From: Pseudomonas sp. NKUCC02_KPG
GTDB taxonomy: Bacteria > Pseudomonadota > Gammaproteobacteria > Pseudomonadales > Pseudomonadaceae
DNA length: 39,355 nt
Assembly: GCF_019345465.1 (NCBI RefSeq)
Contig: NZ_JAHKRC010000025.1
Span: forward strand, 1-39,355
Direction of reading: 5' to 3'
This document shows, in pieces, positions 17,130 through 25,388 of this stretch. The notes beneath the pieces are model-generated. The model made no database searches and had not been told where the DNA came from. It saw nothing but the letters and a program-made list of their open reading frames with translations. Made by a program: the position numbers and the translations under genes. Position 1 is the first letter of the stretch, and each line of letters opens with the position of its first letter.

Positions 17130-17944
17130 AAATACCCAATCGTTTTATCCTGGCCTTGAGCCTGAGTTGTCTGAGCCCGTTAGTCTGGGCCAGCGATGTG
17201 CCCGGTAGCCAGGATTTGCCTGACGTACCGCGTCTCGCGGATGCACAAATTGTCGATTATTCCGTCAAGCCTGACATCGAACGCATTTACCCGATGGGCT
17301 CGATCCGCAAGATCAGCGGTCGCCTGCGTTTTGAGGGGCAGGTCAATACCCGTGGCCTGACCACGGCCATCACCTACGAGCTGCCTGCAGAGCACTCGGC
17401 CACTGAAGCCTTTACCGCTGCCCGTGAGGCGTTGCAGGAACAGGGCGCCGAACTGTTGTTCTGGTGCCAGGCCCGTGACTGTGGCGAAAGCAGCTTGTGG
17501 GCCAATGAGGTTTTCGGTAACTCCAAACTGGTCGGTTCCGATGAGCAGCAATCCTACTTGTTGTTACGTCGCGCAGCTCCCCAGCAGAACCAGCTGGTTG
17601 CCTTGTACGGGATCAATCGCGGCAGTCGCAAAGGCTACCTGCATGTCGAGCAACTTCAGGCGAGCGCCGATCTGGGTGAACTGTTGCCTACTTCGGCTAC
17701 CTTGCAGCGCCAGTTGAAAAGCACGGGTGAGCTGGACTTTCCCAAGCTTGCAGGCGAGCCGGATGCACAGTGGCTGACATTAATCTCCAGGGCATTGAAC
17801 CTTGATTCAACTTCCCGAGTCAGTTTGACCGGTGCCAAGGCTTCCGCCTGGCGCGATGCGTTGATCAACAACGGTGTACGGGCTGCACGAATGGAGCTTG
17901 GCGACAGCGATGCCAAAGGGCTGCGTATCGAGTTACTGCGCTAG
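17126..17944 (+). CDS. DUF4892 domain-containing exported protein (PA1624-like)
   Basis: A 272-residue protein. A signal peptide (MKIPNRFILALSLSCLSPLVWA, cleavage near residue 22) precedes a DUF4892 region (RLADAQIVDYS...IERIYPMGSIRKISG...LFWCQARDCGESSLWANEVFGN). The Cys pair around WCQARDCGESS is characteristic. The C-terminal third is OmpA-like in pattern only (LKSTGELDFPKLA). ATG 17126 is preferred over ATG 17120 because GGTGA lies 9 nt before it. Function unknown; probably periplasmic or outer-membrane associated. Its start lies inside the GST remnant. Confidence 0.85.
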   Translation: MKIPNRFILALSLSCLSPLVWASDVPGSQDLPDVPRLADAQIVDYSVKPDIERIYPMGSIRKISGRLRFEGQVNTRGLTTAITYELPAEHSATEAFTAAREALQEQGAELLFWCQARDCGESSLWANEVFGNSKLVGSDEQQSYLLLRRAAPQQNQLVALYGINRGSRKGYLHVEQLQASADLGELLPTSATLQRQLKSTGELDFPKLAGEPDAQWLTLISRALNLDSTSRVSLTGAKASAWRDALINNGVRAARMELGDSDAKGLRIELLR

Positions 17945-17954
17945 ACCCTTGTAA

Positions 17955-17983
17955 ACGACGGCTACACTCTGGGTAGTCGTCGT
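17955..17983 (+). terminator. Possible weak terminator hairpin after DUF4892 gene
   Basis: ACGACGGCTA (17955-17964) pairs with TAGTCGTCGT (17974-17983) with one G-T pair. A CCTTCTTT stretch follows, not a clean T-run. The structure lies between the DUF4892 stop and the next gene. Confidence 0.35.
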
Positions 17984-18018
17984 CCTTCTTTGAATTCTGA
18001 ATTTTCTGTGGAACACAC

Positions 18019-19068
18019 ATGCTCAATAACGATCGCCTGCTGGTGCAGATTCTGCTCCTGGTGTTGTTCGGTGCCAGCCTGTGGGTGATGGCGCCATTCT
18101 GGTCGGCCTTGTTCTGGGGCGCGGTGCTGGCGTTTGCCAGCTGGCCCCTGATGCGCCTGCTGACACGTTTGCTCGGAGGGCGCGAGTCGCTGGCTGCGGG
18201 CATCCTGACCCTGGGCTGGATGTTGTTGGTGGCCGCGCCGCTGGTGTGGCTGGGGCTCAACCTGGCAGACCATGTGCGCGATGCCACAACCTTCGTCAAG
18301 GATGTTCAGCTCGAAGGCTTGCCCGACGCGCCGAGCTGGCTGGGCGGTATTCCCATCGTGGGCGAGCGCCTGGTCGGCATCTGGAACACCATTGACGAGC
18401 AGGGCGCTGCGCTGCTCCTGGCAGTCAAACCTTACCTGGGGCAGGTGGGCAACTGGTTCCTGGCCCGAAGTGCACAGATTGGCGGCGGCATTCTTGAGCT
18501 GACGTTGAGCATTGTCTTTGTGTTCTTTTTCTACCGTGACGGGCCGCGGCTGGCGAGCTTCGTCCATGGTCTGCTTGAACGACTGATTGGCGACCGTGCC
18601 GACTACTACCAGGAACTGGTGGCGGGTACCGTACAGCGTGTGGTCAATGGTGTGATTGGTACCGCCGCAGCCCAGGCGTTGCTGGCGCTGATCGGCTTCC
18701 TGATCGCGGGCGTCCCCGGCGCACTGGTGCTGGGGCTGGCAACGTTCCTGCTCAGCCTGATCCCGATGGGGCCGCCGCTGATCTGGGTTCCCGCCACAGC
18801 CTGGCTTGCCTGGAAAGGCGAGTACGGGATGGCGGTCTTCCTCGGTATCTGGGGCACCGTGATCATCAGTGGTGTCGACAACGTGCTCAAGCCTTACCTG
18901 ATCAGTCGCGGCGGCAACCTGCCGCTGGTGATCGTACTGCTCGGTGTGTTTGGCGGGTTGATAGCCTTCGGCTTTATCGGCTTGTTTATCGGTCCGACCT
19001 TGCTTGCCATTGCCTACAGCCTGCTGGTGGACTGGAGCTCCAGCCAGCAGAACAAAGGCAAGGTCTAG
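18019..19068 (+). CDS. AI-2E transporter family permease (YdiK/PerM-like)
   Basis: A 349-residue integral membrane protein with about eight helices. It shows the usual arrangement: two pairs of N-terminal helices (LLVQILLLVLFGASLWVM, SALFWGAVLAFASWPLM), a soluble segment (~95-150), then the conserved FYRDGPRLAS, LIPMGPPLIWVPA and DNVLKPYLISRG motifs. The closest named family member is E. coli YdiK. Export of AI-2 is shown only for TqsA, so the substrate here is unknown. Its stop shares CTAG with the stop of the convergent methyltransferase gene. Confidence 0.9.
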   Translation: MLNNDRLLVQILLLVLFGASLWVMAPFWSALFWGAVLAFASWPLMRLLTRLLGGRESLAAGILTLGWMLLVAAPLVWLGLNLADHVRDATTFVKDVQLEGLPDAPSWLGGIPIVGERLVGIWNTIDEQGAALLLAVKPYLGQVGNWFLARSAQIGGGILELTLSIVFVFFFYRDGPRLASFVHGLLERLIGDRADYYQELVAGTVQRVVNGVIGTAAAQALLALIGFLIAGVPGALVLGLATFLLSLIPMGPPLIWVPATAWLAWKGEYGMAVFLGIWGTVIISGVDNVLKPYLISRGGNLPLVIVLLGVFGGLIAFGFIGLFIGPTLLAIAYSLLVDWSSSQQNKGKV

Positions 19069-19535
19069 CCGAACTTGGGTCCGGAACGGGTGTTGTTGCC
19101 CTTGGCCAGTCGGTCGTAAAGCACCACATTGACCGTGGCTGCGAGGTTCATGCAGCCAGTGGTCGGGATGTAAATCACGTCTTCGCACCATTCCAGCACG
19201 TCTTTGCCCAGTGAGCCGTCCTCGGGGCCGAAAATATAGATCGCCCGGTCCGGATGGGTGTATTCAGGCAAGGAACGTGCGCCCTCGACCATTTCTACCG
19301 CGACCGGAATGCAGCCCAGCGGGATGATCTTTTTCAGGTCGTCGATGCCGATCAGCGGGATGTCCTGATGGATTTTCTTGGTATCGGTGACAAAGTCGCG
19401 AGCACGTTCGTAACGCTTGCCGGTGTAAAACACCGAGGCAACGCTGTAGCAACCAGCCGCACGCATCACCGAGCCGACGTTTTCTGGCGATTTGGGGTTA
19501 TACAAACCAATGCAGCTGTACCGTTTGTTTGCCAC
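19065..19535 (-). CDS. TrmH-family (SPOUT) RNA methyltransferase
   Basis: A 156-residue SPOUT methyltransferase. Motif 1 is NPKSPENVGSVMRAAGCY, motif 2 IYIFGPEDGSLGKDVL, and motif 3 IPTTGCMNLAATVNVVLYDRL, which forms the knot that binds S-adenosylmethionine. It is a minimal single-domain TrmH protein; the RNA target is unknown. The start is GTG 19535 with AAGGG about 9 nt upstream, where family similarity begins (VANKRYSCIGLYNP). The longer frame upstream runs into the REP repeat and is not coding. The final codons overlap the opposite gene by 4 bp. Confidence 0.88.
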   Translation of the reverse strand: MANKRYSCIGLYNPKSPENVGSVMRAAGCYSVASVFYTGKRYERARDFVTDTKKIHQDIPLIGIDDLKKIIPLGCIPVAVEMVEGARSLPEYTHPDRAIYIFGPEDGSLGKDVLEWCEDVIYIPTTGCMNLAATVNVVLYDRLAKGNNTRSGPKFG

Positions 19536-19597
19536 TTGCCCGAGCCCTTGCGAAAAAAAGACGCGAGTATACGGCATTGGTACAGGGGGGCTGCTAT

Positions 19598-19692
19598 CTG
19601 TAGTCGCTGCCCCAGGCTGCGAAGGGATCTGTGGGGACTCCAAGAAAACGGGTTGCTCCGCAACCCTTCGCAGCCTGCGGCAGCGACTACAG
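19598..19692. repeat. REP doublet (REPIN), CTGTAGTCGCTGCC family
   Basis: Arms of 29 nt at 19598-19626 and 19664-19692 are inverted and match at 28 of 29 positions (CTGTAGTCGCTGCC...CAGGCTGCGAAGGG). They are separated by 37 nt that include a small GGGTTGC/GCAACCC hairpin. This is the Pseudomonas REPIN layout. It lies between the methyltransferase start and the HNH gene stop. Confidence 0.85.
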
Positions 19693-19699
19693 CACAAGG

Positions 19700-20074
19700 C
19701 TATTCGTCTTTCTTCATCAAACCGGCCAGTGCGGCGAACGGGTTGTGGGTGGCCTTGGCAATTTTCGGGCTGCTGGTGGAGCCTTCCGCAAAGTACTGCT
19801 GGTCGGTGTAGCGCGAGTGCTCGTTGTCATGGCAGTACAGGCACAGCAACTCCCAGTTGGAGCCGTCTTGCGGGTTATTGTCGTGGTTGTGGTCGCGGTG
19901 GTGAACGGTCAGCTCGCTCAAGCGCTTGCCGGCAAATTCACGGGTGCAACGGCCGCACACGTGGGGGTACATTTTCAGGGCCTTGTCGCGATAGCCCATT
20001 TCACGGTCACGCTGGGCATCAGCCAGAATGCGGTCCAGCTTGGCGGTGTGGGAGGGTGGATTCACCGAACTCAT
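19700..20074 (-). CDS. YajD-family HNH nuclease-like protein
   Basis: A 124-residue protein with an HNH-type zinc fold: Cys40-x-x-Cys43 (HVCGRCTREF), the HNH core HHRDHNHDNN (58-67), and Cys78-x-x-Cys81 (LLCLYCHDNEH). This matches YajD of E. coli, an HNH domain protein with no defined cellular role. The C-terminal FAALAGLMKKDE tail is typical for Pseudomonas copies. The gene starts 62 nt after the upstream methyltransferase-like gene ends and may share its transcript. Confidence 0.88.
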   Translation of the reverse strand: MSSVNPPSHTAKLDRILADAQRDREMGYRDKALKMYPHVCGRCTREFAGKRLSELTVHHRDHNHDNNPQDGSNWELLCLYCHDNEHSRYTDQQYFAEGSTSSPKIAKATHNPFAALAGLMKKDE

Positions 20075-20126
20075 GGGTTCACCTTGTAAGACAAATGACG
20101 GTTATGTCGTTAAGTTTAGCTGTTGA

Positions 20127-20813
20127 TCAGCCTTTGATTTTTTCTGCAATCCAGATGGTGTGTCGGGTGCCCTTGTTGCCGTGGGCAAACACCTGGACTT
20201 CTTCAGCCTTGAAACCGGCTTTGCGCAGCTTGTCCGAAAACTGTTTGTCGGCACTGGCAGACCATACCGCCAGGACGCCTTTTGGGCGCAAGGCCTTGGC
20301 GCAAGCACTCAGGCCACCCGCCGAATACAGCCAGCTATTGGCTTTTTGAGTCAGGCCTTCGGGGCCGTTGTCGACGTCGAGCATGATCGCATCAAACCCG
20401 TTGGGCTCGGCTTGCAGCACCTTGGCCACGTCTTCCATGCGGATCACGGTACGCGGGTCTTGCAGGGGGTTGCCCGATTTTTCGCCCAACGGTCCGCGAT
20501 TCCACTCCACTACGCCTGGCACGAGTTCGGCGACCACCACTTCGGCAGTCTTGCCCAAATGCTTGAGTGCCGAAGCCAAAGTGAACCCCATGCCCAGACC
20601 GCCGATCAGTACCCGCGACTGCGGGCGGCCAGCGACTTTGCGGCAAGGGATCTCGGCCAGCGCGTCTTCGGAGCCGTGCATGCGCGTGTTCATCAGTTGG
20701 CCGCCGTCGCCGCCCTGAATCTTGATCACGAAGTCTTCGCCATACTCGAACAGGCACAAGGCGCCGCCGTTTTCGGGGATCGGAGTGGTGTCGAGCAAAA
20801 CAAAACGTTTCAT
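20127..20813 (-). CDS. Spermidine synthase-like / class I SAM-dependent protein
   Basis: A 228-residue cytosolic protein of the spermidine synthase fold. The nucleotide loop is VLIGGLGMGFTL (~68-79), an acidic residue follows in VVVAELVPGVVEWN, and DAIMLDVDNGPEG (~141-153) is the strand-4 acidic motif. An N-terminal KIQGGDGGQLMNTRMHGSE segment resembles the family's beta hairpin. True spermidine synthase would be longer (about 285 residues), so I do not assign speE. Similar Pseudomonas proteins are annotated as spermidine synthase or methyltransferase; the reaction is unknown. Confidence 0.75.
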   Translation of the reverse strand: MKRFVLLDTTPIPENGGALCLFEYGEDFVIKIQGGDGGQLMNTRMHGSEDALAEIPCRKVAGRPQSRVLIGGLGMGFTLASALKHLGKTAEVVVAELVPGVVEWNRGPLGEKSGNPLQDPRTVIRMEDVAKVLQAEPNGFDAIMLDVDNGPEGLTQKANSWLYSAGGLSACAKALRPKGVLAVWSASADKQFSDKLRKAGFKAEEVQVFAHGNKGTRHTIWIAEKIKG

Positions 20814-20839
20814 GGAAATCTCATTGAGGGGGGCAAAAA

Positions 20840-20863
20840 CCTCAGGTTACGAGTAGCCTGAGG
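20840..20863. promoter_or_regulatory. Palindrome in a divergent promoter region
   Basis: CCTCAGGTTA (20840-20849) and TAGCCTGAGG (20854-20863) form a nearly perfect inverted repeat (9 of 10) around CGAG. It is centred between the divergent starts at 20813 and 20896. It could be an operator or an mRNA hairpin; there is no T-run, so a terminator is unlikely. Confidence 0.4.
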
Positions 20864-20895
20864 GCAGACAAGCCGGTCTGGCAACGGAGTGATTG

Positions 20896-21189
20896 ATGAA
20901 ACGCACTATTCTAACGGCCATTGCAGGGAGCGCGCTCTTGATAAGTGCAGTCCAGGCAACGGAATTGACGACTGTCCCGAGTGCCCCCGTGACCGCCGCG
21001 CCGGGTTCACCGGGCACTGCCACGCCAACCCCGTACCCGCAAGTCACCCCGCGCGCCGTGCCCAAGCCGGTTGCCGGGAGTGGCAGCCTGATCCCGCTGC
21101 CCCCGATTGATCTGCCGCAACCGCCCAAAGACCAGCCGCTGCCGGGGCTTGAACTCAAGGACGGGAAGGGTAAGGCACTGCAAGACTGA
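20896..21189 (+). CDS. Small exported proline-rich protein
   Basis: A 97-residue protein. A signal peptide (MKRTILTAIAGSALLISAVQA, cleavage near residue 21) is followed by a low-complexity mature part rich in Pro, Thr, Ala and Gly (TPTPYPQVTPRAVPKP, LPPIDLPQPPKDQPLPG). No Cys is present, so it is not a lipoprotein. ATG 20896 has GGAG 7 nt upstream. I do not recognise the family; the composition suggests a periplasmic or secreted linker-like protein. A REP element follows directly. Confidence 0.65.
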   Translation: MKRTILTAIAGSALLISAVQATELTTVPSAPVTAAPGSPGTATPTPYPQVTPRAVPKPVAGSGSLIPLPPIDLPQPPKDQPLPGLELKDGKGKALQD

Positions 21190-21202
21190 CCGCTGACAAA
21201 AG

Positions 21203-21235
21203 CCTGTAGCCGCTGACGAGCGAAGCGGCTACAGG
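21203..21235. repeat. REP element, single hairpin
   Basis: CCTGTAGCCGCT (21203-21214) and AGCGGCTACAGG (21224-21235) are perfect 12-nt inverted arms around GACGAGCGA. It belongs to the same TGTAGCCGCTG family as the repeats at 31099 and 34299. It sits between two convergent genes, where it may also act as a transcription end. Confidence 0.8.
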
Positions 21236-21240
21236 TGTGC

Positions 21241-23289
21241 TCAGCTAATCCCGAGCACCTTGAACACAAATGCGTATTCCAGTGCCACGTCGCGCAAACC
21301 CTGATAGCGACCGCTCATCCCGCCGTGTCCTGCTTCAAGTTCGGTCTTGAGCACAAGCAGATTGTCATCAGTCTTGGTGGCGCGAAGCTTGGCCACCCAC
21401 TTGGCCGCTTCCCAATACTGGACGCGGCTGTCGTTGTACCCGGCAATCACCAGCATCGCCGGATACGCTTGTGCCGTGATGTTTTCGTACGGTGCGTAGG
21501 CTTTGATCCGGTCGTATACCTCAGGCTCTTGCGGGTTGCCCCATTCGTCATACTCGGTGACGGTCAGCGGCAAGTCCGGGTCGAGCATGGTGTTGAGCAC
21601 GTCCACAAATGGCACTTCGGCAATCGCCGCCTTGAACAGCTCGGGGCGTTGATTGAGCACTGCGCCAATCAGCAGGCCGCCCGCACTGCCACCACTGATG
21701 ACCAACTGTTCGCTTCGGGTCAGGCCCTGATCGATCAGGTGTTCGGCACAGGCGATGAAGTCGCTGAACGTGTTGTGCTTGTGTTCCTGCTTGCCTGCGC
21801 GGTACCAGGCCTCACCCAGTTCGCCGCCCCCGCGCACGTGGGCAATGGCAAAGGCTACGCCGCGATCCAGCAGGCTCAGGCGGGCGTGGGAAAACCACGG
21901 GTCGAGACTCTCGCCGTAGGCGCCGTAGCCATACAGGTAGAGCGGCACAGGCTGGCCCACCACGTCGCGCTTGACCACCAGGCTGATCGGCACCTGGGTG
22001 CCGTCTGGAGCGGTGGCCCACAGGCGATGGCTTACATAATCATCGGCATTGAAGGGTCCCAGCACCGGTGTTTCCTTGAGTACGACTTGTTCGCCGGTAT
22101 TGAGCGTCAGTTGCCGTACTTGCGCAGGGCGATTCAGCGCCTCATAGCGCAGGCGGATGTGTGCGCTATCAAATTCCAGGCTGTCCTGAACATACAAGCT
22201 GTAGGCGGCGTCCGGTAATTGCACGCGATACGACGGCAAACCGTTGGGGCGGACTTCGATGATCGGCAACCCACCTTCGCGCAGGCTCAGGCACAAGGCT
22301 TGGGCGTTCAGGCTCAAGCCTTCCAGCATTACGCTGTCGTGATGGGCGATCAGAAGCTGCCAGTCACAGCGTGTCGGCACCTCGCCAAAGGCGTAATACA
22401 GCGCAAAGTTGATCCCGTCCTGGTTGGTGCGGATAAACCACGCCCATTGCCCCTCGTGCAGGCCGTGATCGACGCTGTAGTCGTGCCCTTCAACCCGTGC
22501 CGCTAGGCAGCTAAAGGCCTGGTGCGGCTGATTGGCGTCCAGCACCCAGCTTTCACTGGTGGTTTTGCTGTTGAGCAGCAGAATCAGCTGGCGCTCGGAA
22601 CTCGAACGATAGCAATGCAGGAAAAAGCGTCCGTCCGGCTCATGAAATACCTCGTGGGCGTCTGTCTCGCCCAAGGTATGACGCAATAGTTTGTGTGGGC
22701 GATGGGTGTCGTCCAGTTCGGCAAAAAACAACGTCTGGCTGTCATTGGTCCACGTCATGCTGCCATCACACTCTTCAAACGGCAGCTCGGTGACTGCGCC
22801 GGTGCTCAGCTCTTTGACAAACAGGCGATAGACCTCTTCGCCGCTGGTGTCCAGGCTATAGGCAAGGCGCTGGTGATCCGGGCTGATGCTGAAGGCGCCC
22901 AGAGAAATAAAGCCGCCCGCGGCCAAGGCGTTCGGGTCCAGCAGCAAGTGCTCTGCGTTTTCGTCGACCTGCTGGCTGTCATCGGCCGGGCGCGGGCAGC
23001 GGTAATGGCGAGCATACTCATCACCGGCGTTGGTGCGCGTGTAATACAGATACGGCCCCCAGGGCGAGGGCAGCGACAGATCGGTCTCGCGAATTCGGCC
23101 CTTGATCTCTTGAAACAGCGTCTCACGCAATTGGGCCTGGTCGGCCAGTTGCTCCTCCTGATAGCTGTTTTCGGCTTTCAGGTAGTCCAGAACCTCATCG
23201 CTATCGCGATTTTGTAACCACGAGTAGGGGTCTGAACCCTCGACTTTATGTGCGATAGGGGCGCTATTTGCGTAGGCTGATTCGGTCAT
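21241..23289 (-). CDS. ptrB: Oligopeptidase B (S9A serine peptidase)
   Basis: A 682-residue prolyl-oligopeptidase-fold enzyme that cleaves short peptides after Arg or Lys in the cytosol. The N-terminal beta-propeller region begins after KVEGSDPYSWLQNRD. The C-terminal catalytic domain has the YGYGAYGESLDPWFS start, HVRGGGELGEAWY, nucleophile Ser in ISGGSAGGLLIGA, Asp in NDSRVQYWEAAKW and His in EAGHGGMSGR. ATG 23289 (MTESAYANSAPIAHKVEG) is chosen by family similarity, with AGAG about 9 nt upstream. The symbol follows E. coli ptrB; in P. aeruginosa the name PtrB is used for another protein. Confidence 0.94.
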   Translation of the reverse strand: MTESAYANSAPIAHKVEGSDPYSWLQNRDSDEVLDYLKAENSYQEEQLADQAQLRETLFQEIKGRIRETDLSLPSPWGPYLYYTRTNAGDEYARHYRCPRPADDSQQVDENAEHLLLDPNALAAGGFISLGAFSISPDHQRLAYSLDTSGEEVYRLFVKELSTGAVTELPFEECDGSMTWTNDSQTLFFAELDDTHRPHKLLRHTLGETDAHEVFHEPDGRFFLHCYRSSSERQLILLLNSKTTSESWVLDANQPHQAFSCLAARVEGHDYSVDHGLHEGQWAWFIRTNQDGINFALYYAFGEVPTRCDWQLLIAHHDSVMLEGLSLNAQALCLSLREGGLPIIEVRPNGLPSYRVQLPDAAYSLYVQDSLEFDSAHIRLRYEALNRPAQVRQLTLNTGEQVVLKETPVLGPFNADDYVSHRLWATAPDGTQVPISLVVKRDVVGQPVPLYLYGYGAYGESLDPWFSHARLSLLDRGVAFAIAHVRGGGELGEAWYRAGKQEHKHNTFSDFIACAEHLIDQGLTRSEQLVISGGSAGGLLIGAVLNQRPELFKAAIAEVPFVDVLNTMLDPDLPLTVTEYDEWGNPQEPEVYDRIKAYAPYENITAQAYPAMLVIAGYNDSRVQYWEAAKWVAKLRATKTDDNLLVLKTELEAGHGGMSGRYQGLRDVALEYAFVFKVLGIS

Positions 23290-23389
23290 TGAGTGTTCTC
23301 TGAAACCTGCATGAAAAGAAGTGGAGCTGACGGCGTTGCAGCCGCACTGTCTAAAAGCCGTTATCATAGCGTCTCATTGCCTGCCGACC

Positions 23390-23884
23390 ATGGATACCAT
23401 GACCGAGAACGACTATCTGATCGCATGGGGCCTTTACGCCTTTGCTGCTGCGGGCTGCCTGCTCGTATGGTGCCGAATGACCCGCTTCATGTGGCGCTGG
23501 TTGCGCGAGCCGCTGCGTGTGTTAATGGCTGTGTTGCTGTTTAGCCCGACCATCATTGACCCGGTCAAGGAGCAGTTTGCACCGGCAGTGGCGATCACCG
23601 CCCTGGACCTGGCCTTCAAAGTCGGCAACAACGTTTGGCGCGCCGTCTCTGACTTGCTGATGTACACCATTATCGCGTTTTGTGTGTACGCCGTATTTGC
23701 GTTGATCCGCTGGCCCATCGAGCGCGCCAGCAAGGCTCGCAAGGCACAGGCCGACGCGTCGGCACAAGCGGCTAAACACGATCCTGAAGACGACCAGCCT
23801 TTTGGCTCGGCTGGCAATGATCGTTATGTGCCACCTGGCGCGTCGCGTGCATCGGCCCCGTCCCGGGTCGAGCCGCGGTTGTAA
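23390..23884 (+). CDS. Membrane protein of unknown function (oligopeptidase B neighbour)
   Basis: About 164 residues with three hydrophobic segments (~8-24 YLIAWGLYAFAAAGCLLVW, ~42-52 LMAVLLFSPTI, ~89-110 LLMYTIIAFCVYAVFALI) and a charged C-terminal tail rich in Ala, Lys and Pro. The start is uncertain: ATG 23390 and ATG 23399 are both possible. It is divergent from the oligopeptidase gene and lies 36 bp before the amidotransferase gene, with which it probably forms an operon. I know no function. Confidence 0.7.
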   Translation: MDTMTENDYLIAWGLYAFAAAGCLLVWCRMTRFMWRWLREPLRVLMAVLLFSPTIIDPVKEQFAPAVAITALDLAFKVGNNVWRAVSDLLMYTIIAFCVYAVFALIRWPIERASKARKAQADASAQAAKHDPEDDQPFGSAGNDRYVPPGASRASAPSRVEPRL

Positions 23885-23920
23885 TCCTATTTCGTCGAGC
23901 CTGAATGCGAGTGTGCGAGC

Positions 23921-24697
23921 GTGTGTGAATTATTGGGCATGAGCGCCAACGTCCCGACCGATATTGTGTTCAGTTTCACCGGCCTGATGCAGCGTGGCGG
24001 GCGTACCGGCCCGCACCGTGATGGCTGGGGTATTGCCTTTTATGAGGGGCGTGGTCTGCGCCTGTTCCAGGACCCGGCCGCCAGTTGCGACTCCGAAGTC
24101 GCGTTGCTGGTTCAGCGTTACCCGATCAAGAGCGAAGTGGTCATCGGGCATATCCGACAGGCCAACGTGGGCAAGGTATGCCTGTCGAACACGCATCCGT
24201 TTGTCCGTGAACTGTGGGGGCGCAACTGGTGTTTTGCGCACAATGGCCAATTGGCCGATTTGTCGCCGAGCACCCGCTTTTACCGCCCCATTGGCGACAC
24301 CGACAGCGAAGCGGCGTTTTGTGACTTGCTCAATCGGGTGCGCGAGAAATTCCCCGAGCCGGTTGACGTCGAAAGCATCCTGCCGGTGCTGGTAGAGGCC
24401 TGCGCCGAGTTTCGCAGCAAAGGCGTCTTCAACTGCCTGCTCAGCGACGGAGACTGGTTGTTCTGCTACTGCTCGACCAAACTGGCGCAAATTACCCGCC
24501 GCGCCCCGTTTGGTCCGGCGCGCCTGAAAGATGTCGACGTGATCGTCGATTTTCAGGCCGAAACAACGCCCAACGATGTGGTCACCGTGATCGCCACCGA
24601 GCCTTTGACCGAAAACGAAACCTGGACGCGCTATGAGCCGGGCCAATGGAGCCTGTGGCGACGCGGCGAATGCGTCAGCCAGGGCACAACCGAATAA
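23921..24697 (+). CDS. Class II glutamine amidotransferase (YafJ-like)
   Basis: A 258-residue Ntn-type glutaminase. It starts GTG TGT, so after Met removal the nucleophile is Cys2 (MCELLGMSANVP). The conserved RGGRTGPHRDGWGIAFY, GHIRQANVG, NTHPFVRELWG and CFAHNGQLADL motifs are present, as in YafJ/DUG3/EgtC-type proteins. No synthase domain is fused, so the ammonia acceptor or true substrate is unknown. It precedes the DUF2937 gene by 12 bp. Confidence 0.92.
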   Translation: MCELLGMSANVPTDIVFSFTGLMQRGGRTGPHRDGWGIAFYEGRGLRLFQDPAASCDSEVALLVQRYPIKSEVVIGHIRQANVGKVCLSNTHPFVRELWGRNWCFAHNGQLADLSPSTRFYRPIGDTDSEAAFCDLLNRVREKFPEPVDVESILPVLVEACAEFRSKGVFNCLLSDGDWLFCYCSTKLAQITRRAPFGPARLKDVDVIVDFQAETTPNDVVTVIATEPLTENETWTRYEPGQWSLWRRGECVSQGTTE

Positions 24698-24709
24698 GGA
24701 TGGGCGGAC

Positions 24710-25243
24710 ATGTTCTTGAGCTACCTGCGGTTGGTGTTGTTTACCATTGGTTTGTTGATGGGTGTGCAAGTGCCAGGGTTCATCAATGATTATGCCAATC
24801 GCGTCGAAGCTCATCTGATCGAAGCCCAGACCGGGCTGGCGGGTTTCCAGAACACCGCCAACCAGTTTTTCAAGGGCGACCTGCAAGCGTTGGTGGCGCA
24901 TTACCAGGCCAGCGACGACCCGGTGTTTCGCAGTGATGCCACAAGCCTGGGCACCTTGCTGAACCGTCAGCGCCTGCTCGATGATCAGTTCCAGGCCATG
25001 CAGGGCCCGTGGTACATGCGCGCCCTGCAAGTGGCCTATGCGGCCGACCCGGCCATCCGCGAAGAAACCCTGAACGCCTACACCTACCAGGTGTTGCTGT
25101 CGCCGGGGGCAATCGGCTGGGCGATGGCGGGGGCCTTGCTGTTCTCCTTCGTCATTGAAGGATTCTTGCGGCTGGTGGATTGGGTCGTGCTGGGCGGCAA
25201 GCGCCAGCGTGAACGCCTGGCCCGTCGCGAGCGCAGTTACTAA
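24710..25243 (+). CDS. DUF2937 family membrane protein
   Basis: A 177-residue protein with an N-terminal membrane helix (~3-24 LSYLRLVLFTIGLLMGVQVPGF), a soluble helical middle (LIEAQTGLAGFQNTANQFFKGDLQALVAHY) and a C-terminal membrane segment (~130-160 PGAIGWAMAGALLFSFVIEGFL) followed by an Arg-rich tail. This pattern and the VPGFINDY motif match DUF2937, whose function is unknown. AAGGA lies about 11 nt before ATG 24710. Confidence 0.85.
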   Translation: MFLSYLRLVLFTIGLLMGVQVPGFINDYANRVEAHLIEAQTGLAGFQNTANQFFKGDLQALVAHYQASDDPVFRSDATSLGTLLNRQRLLDDQFQAMQGPWYMRALQVAYAADPAIREETLNAYTYQVLLSPGAIGWAMAGALLFSFVIEGFLRLVDWVVLGGKRQRERLARRERSY

Positions 25244-25388
25244 GCTCACCCTGTTCCAGGGGCAGAGCGTGTTAAGCAATCAAATTTTTCTTATGTCCGA
25301 GTCCGGCTTTTATTAGTTGGACGAACGGCGTGCACCTGTCGAAAAATGGCCCGCACTTAAACTATAAAAAGACCACAGGAGCATCATC

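Noticed and set aside
17962..19191. Antisense frame of 409 codons opposite the AI-2E permease gene
   Set aside because: The product is Gln/His/Asp-rich with no recognisable domain, and the sense gene is a clear membrane protein.
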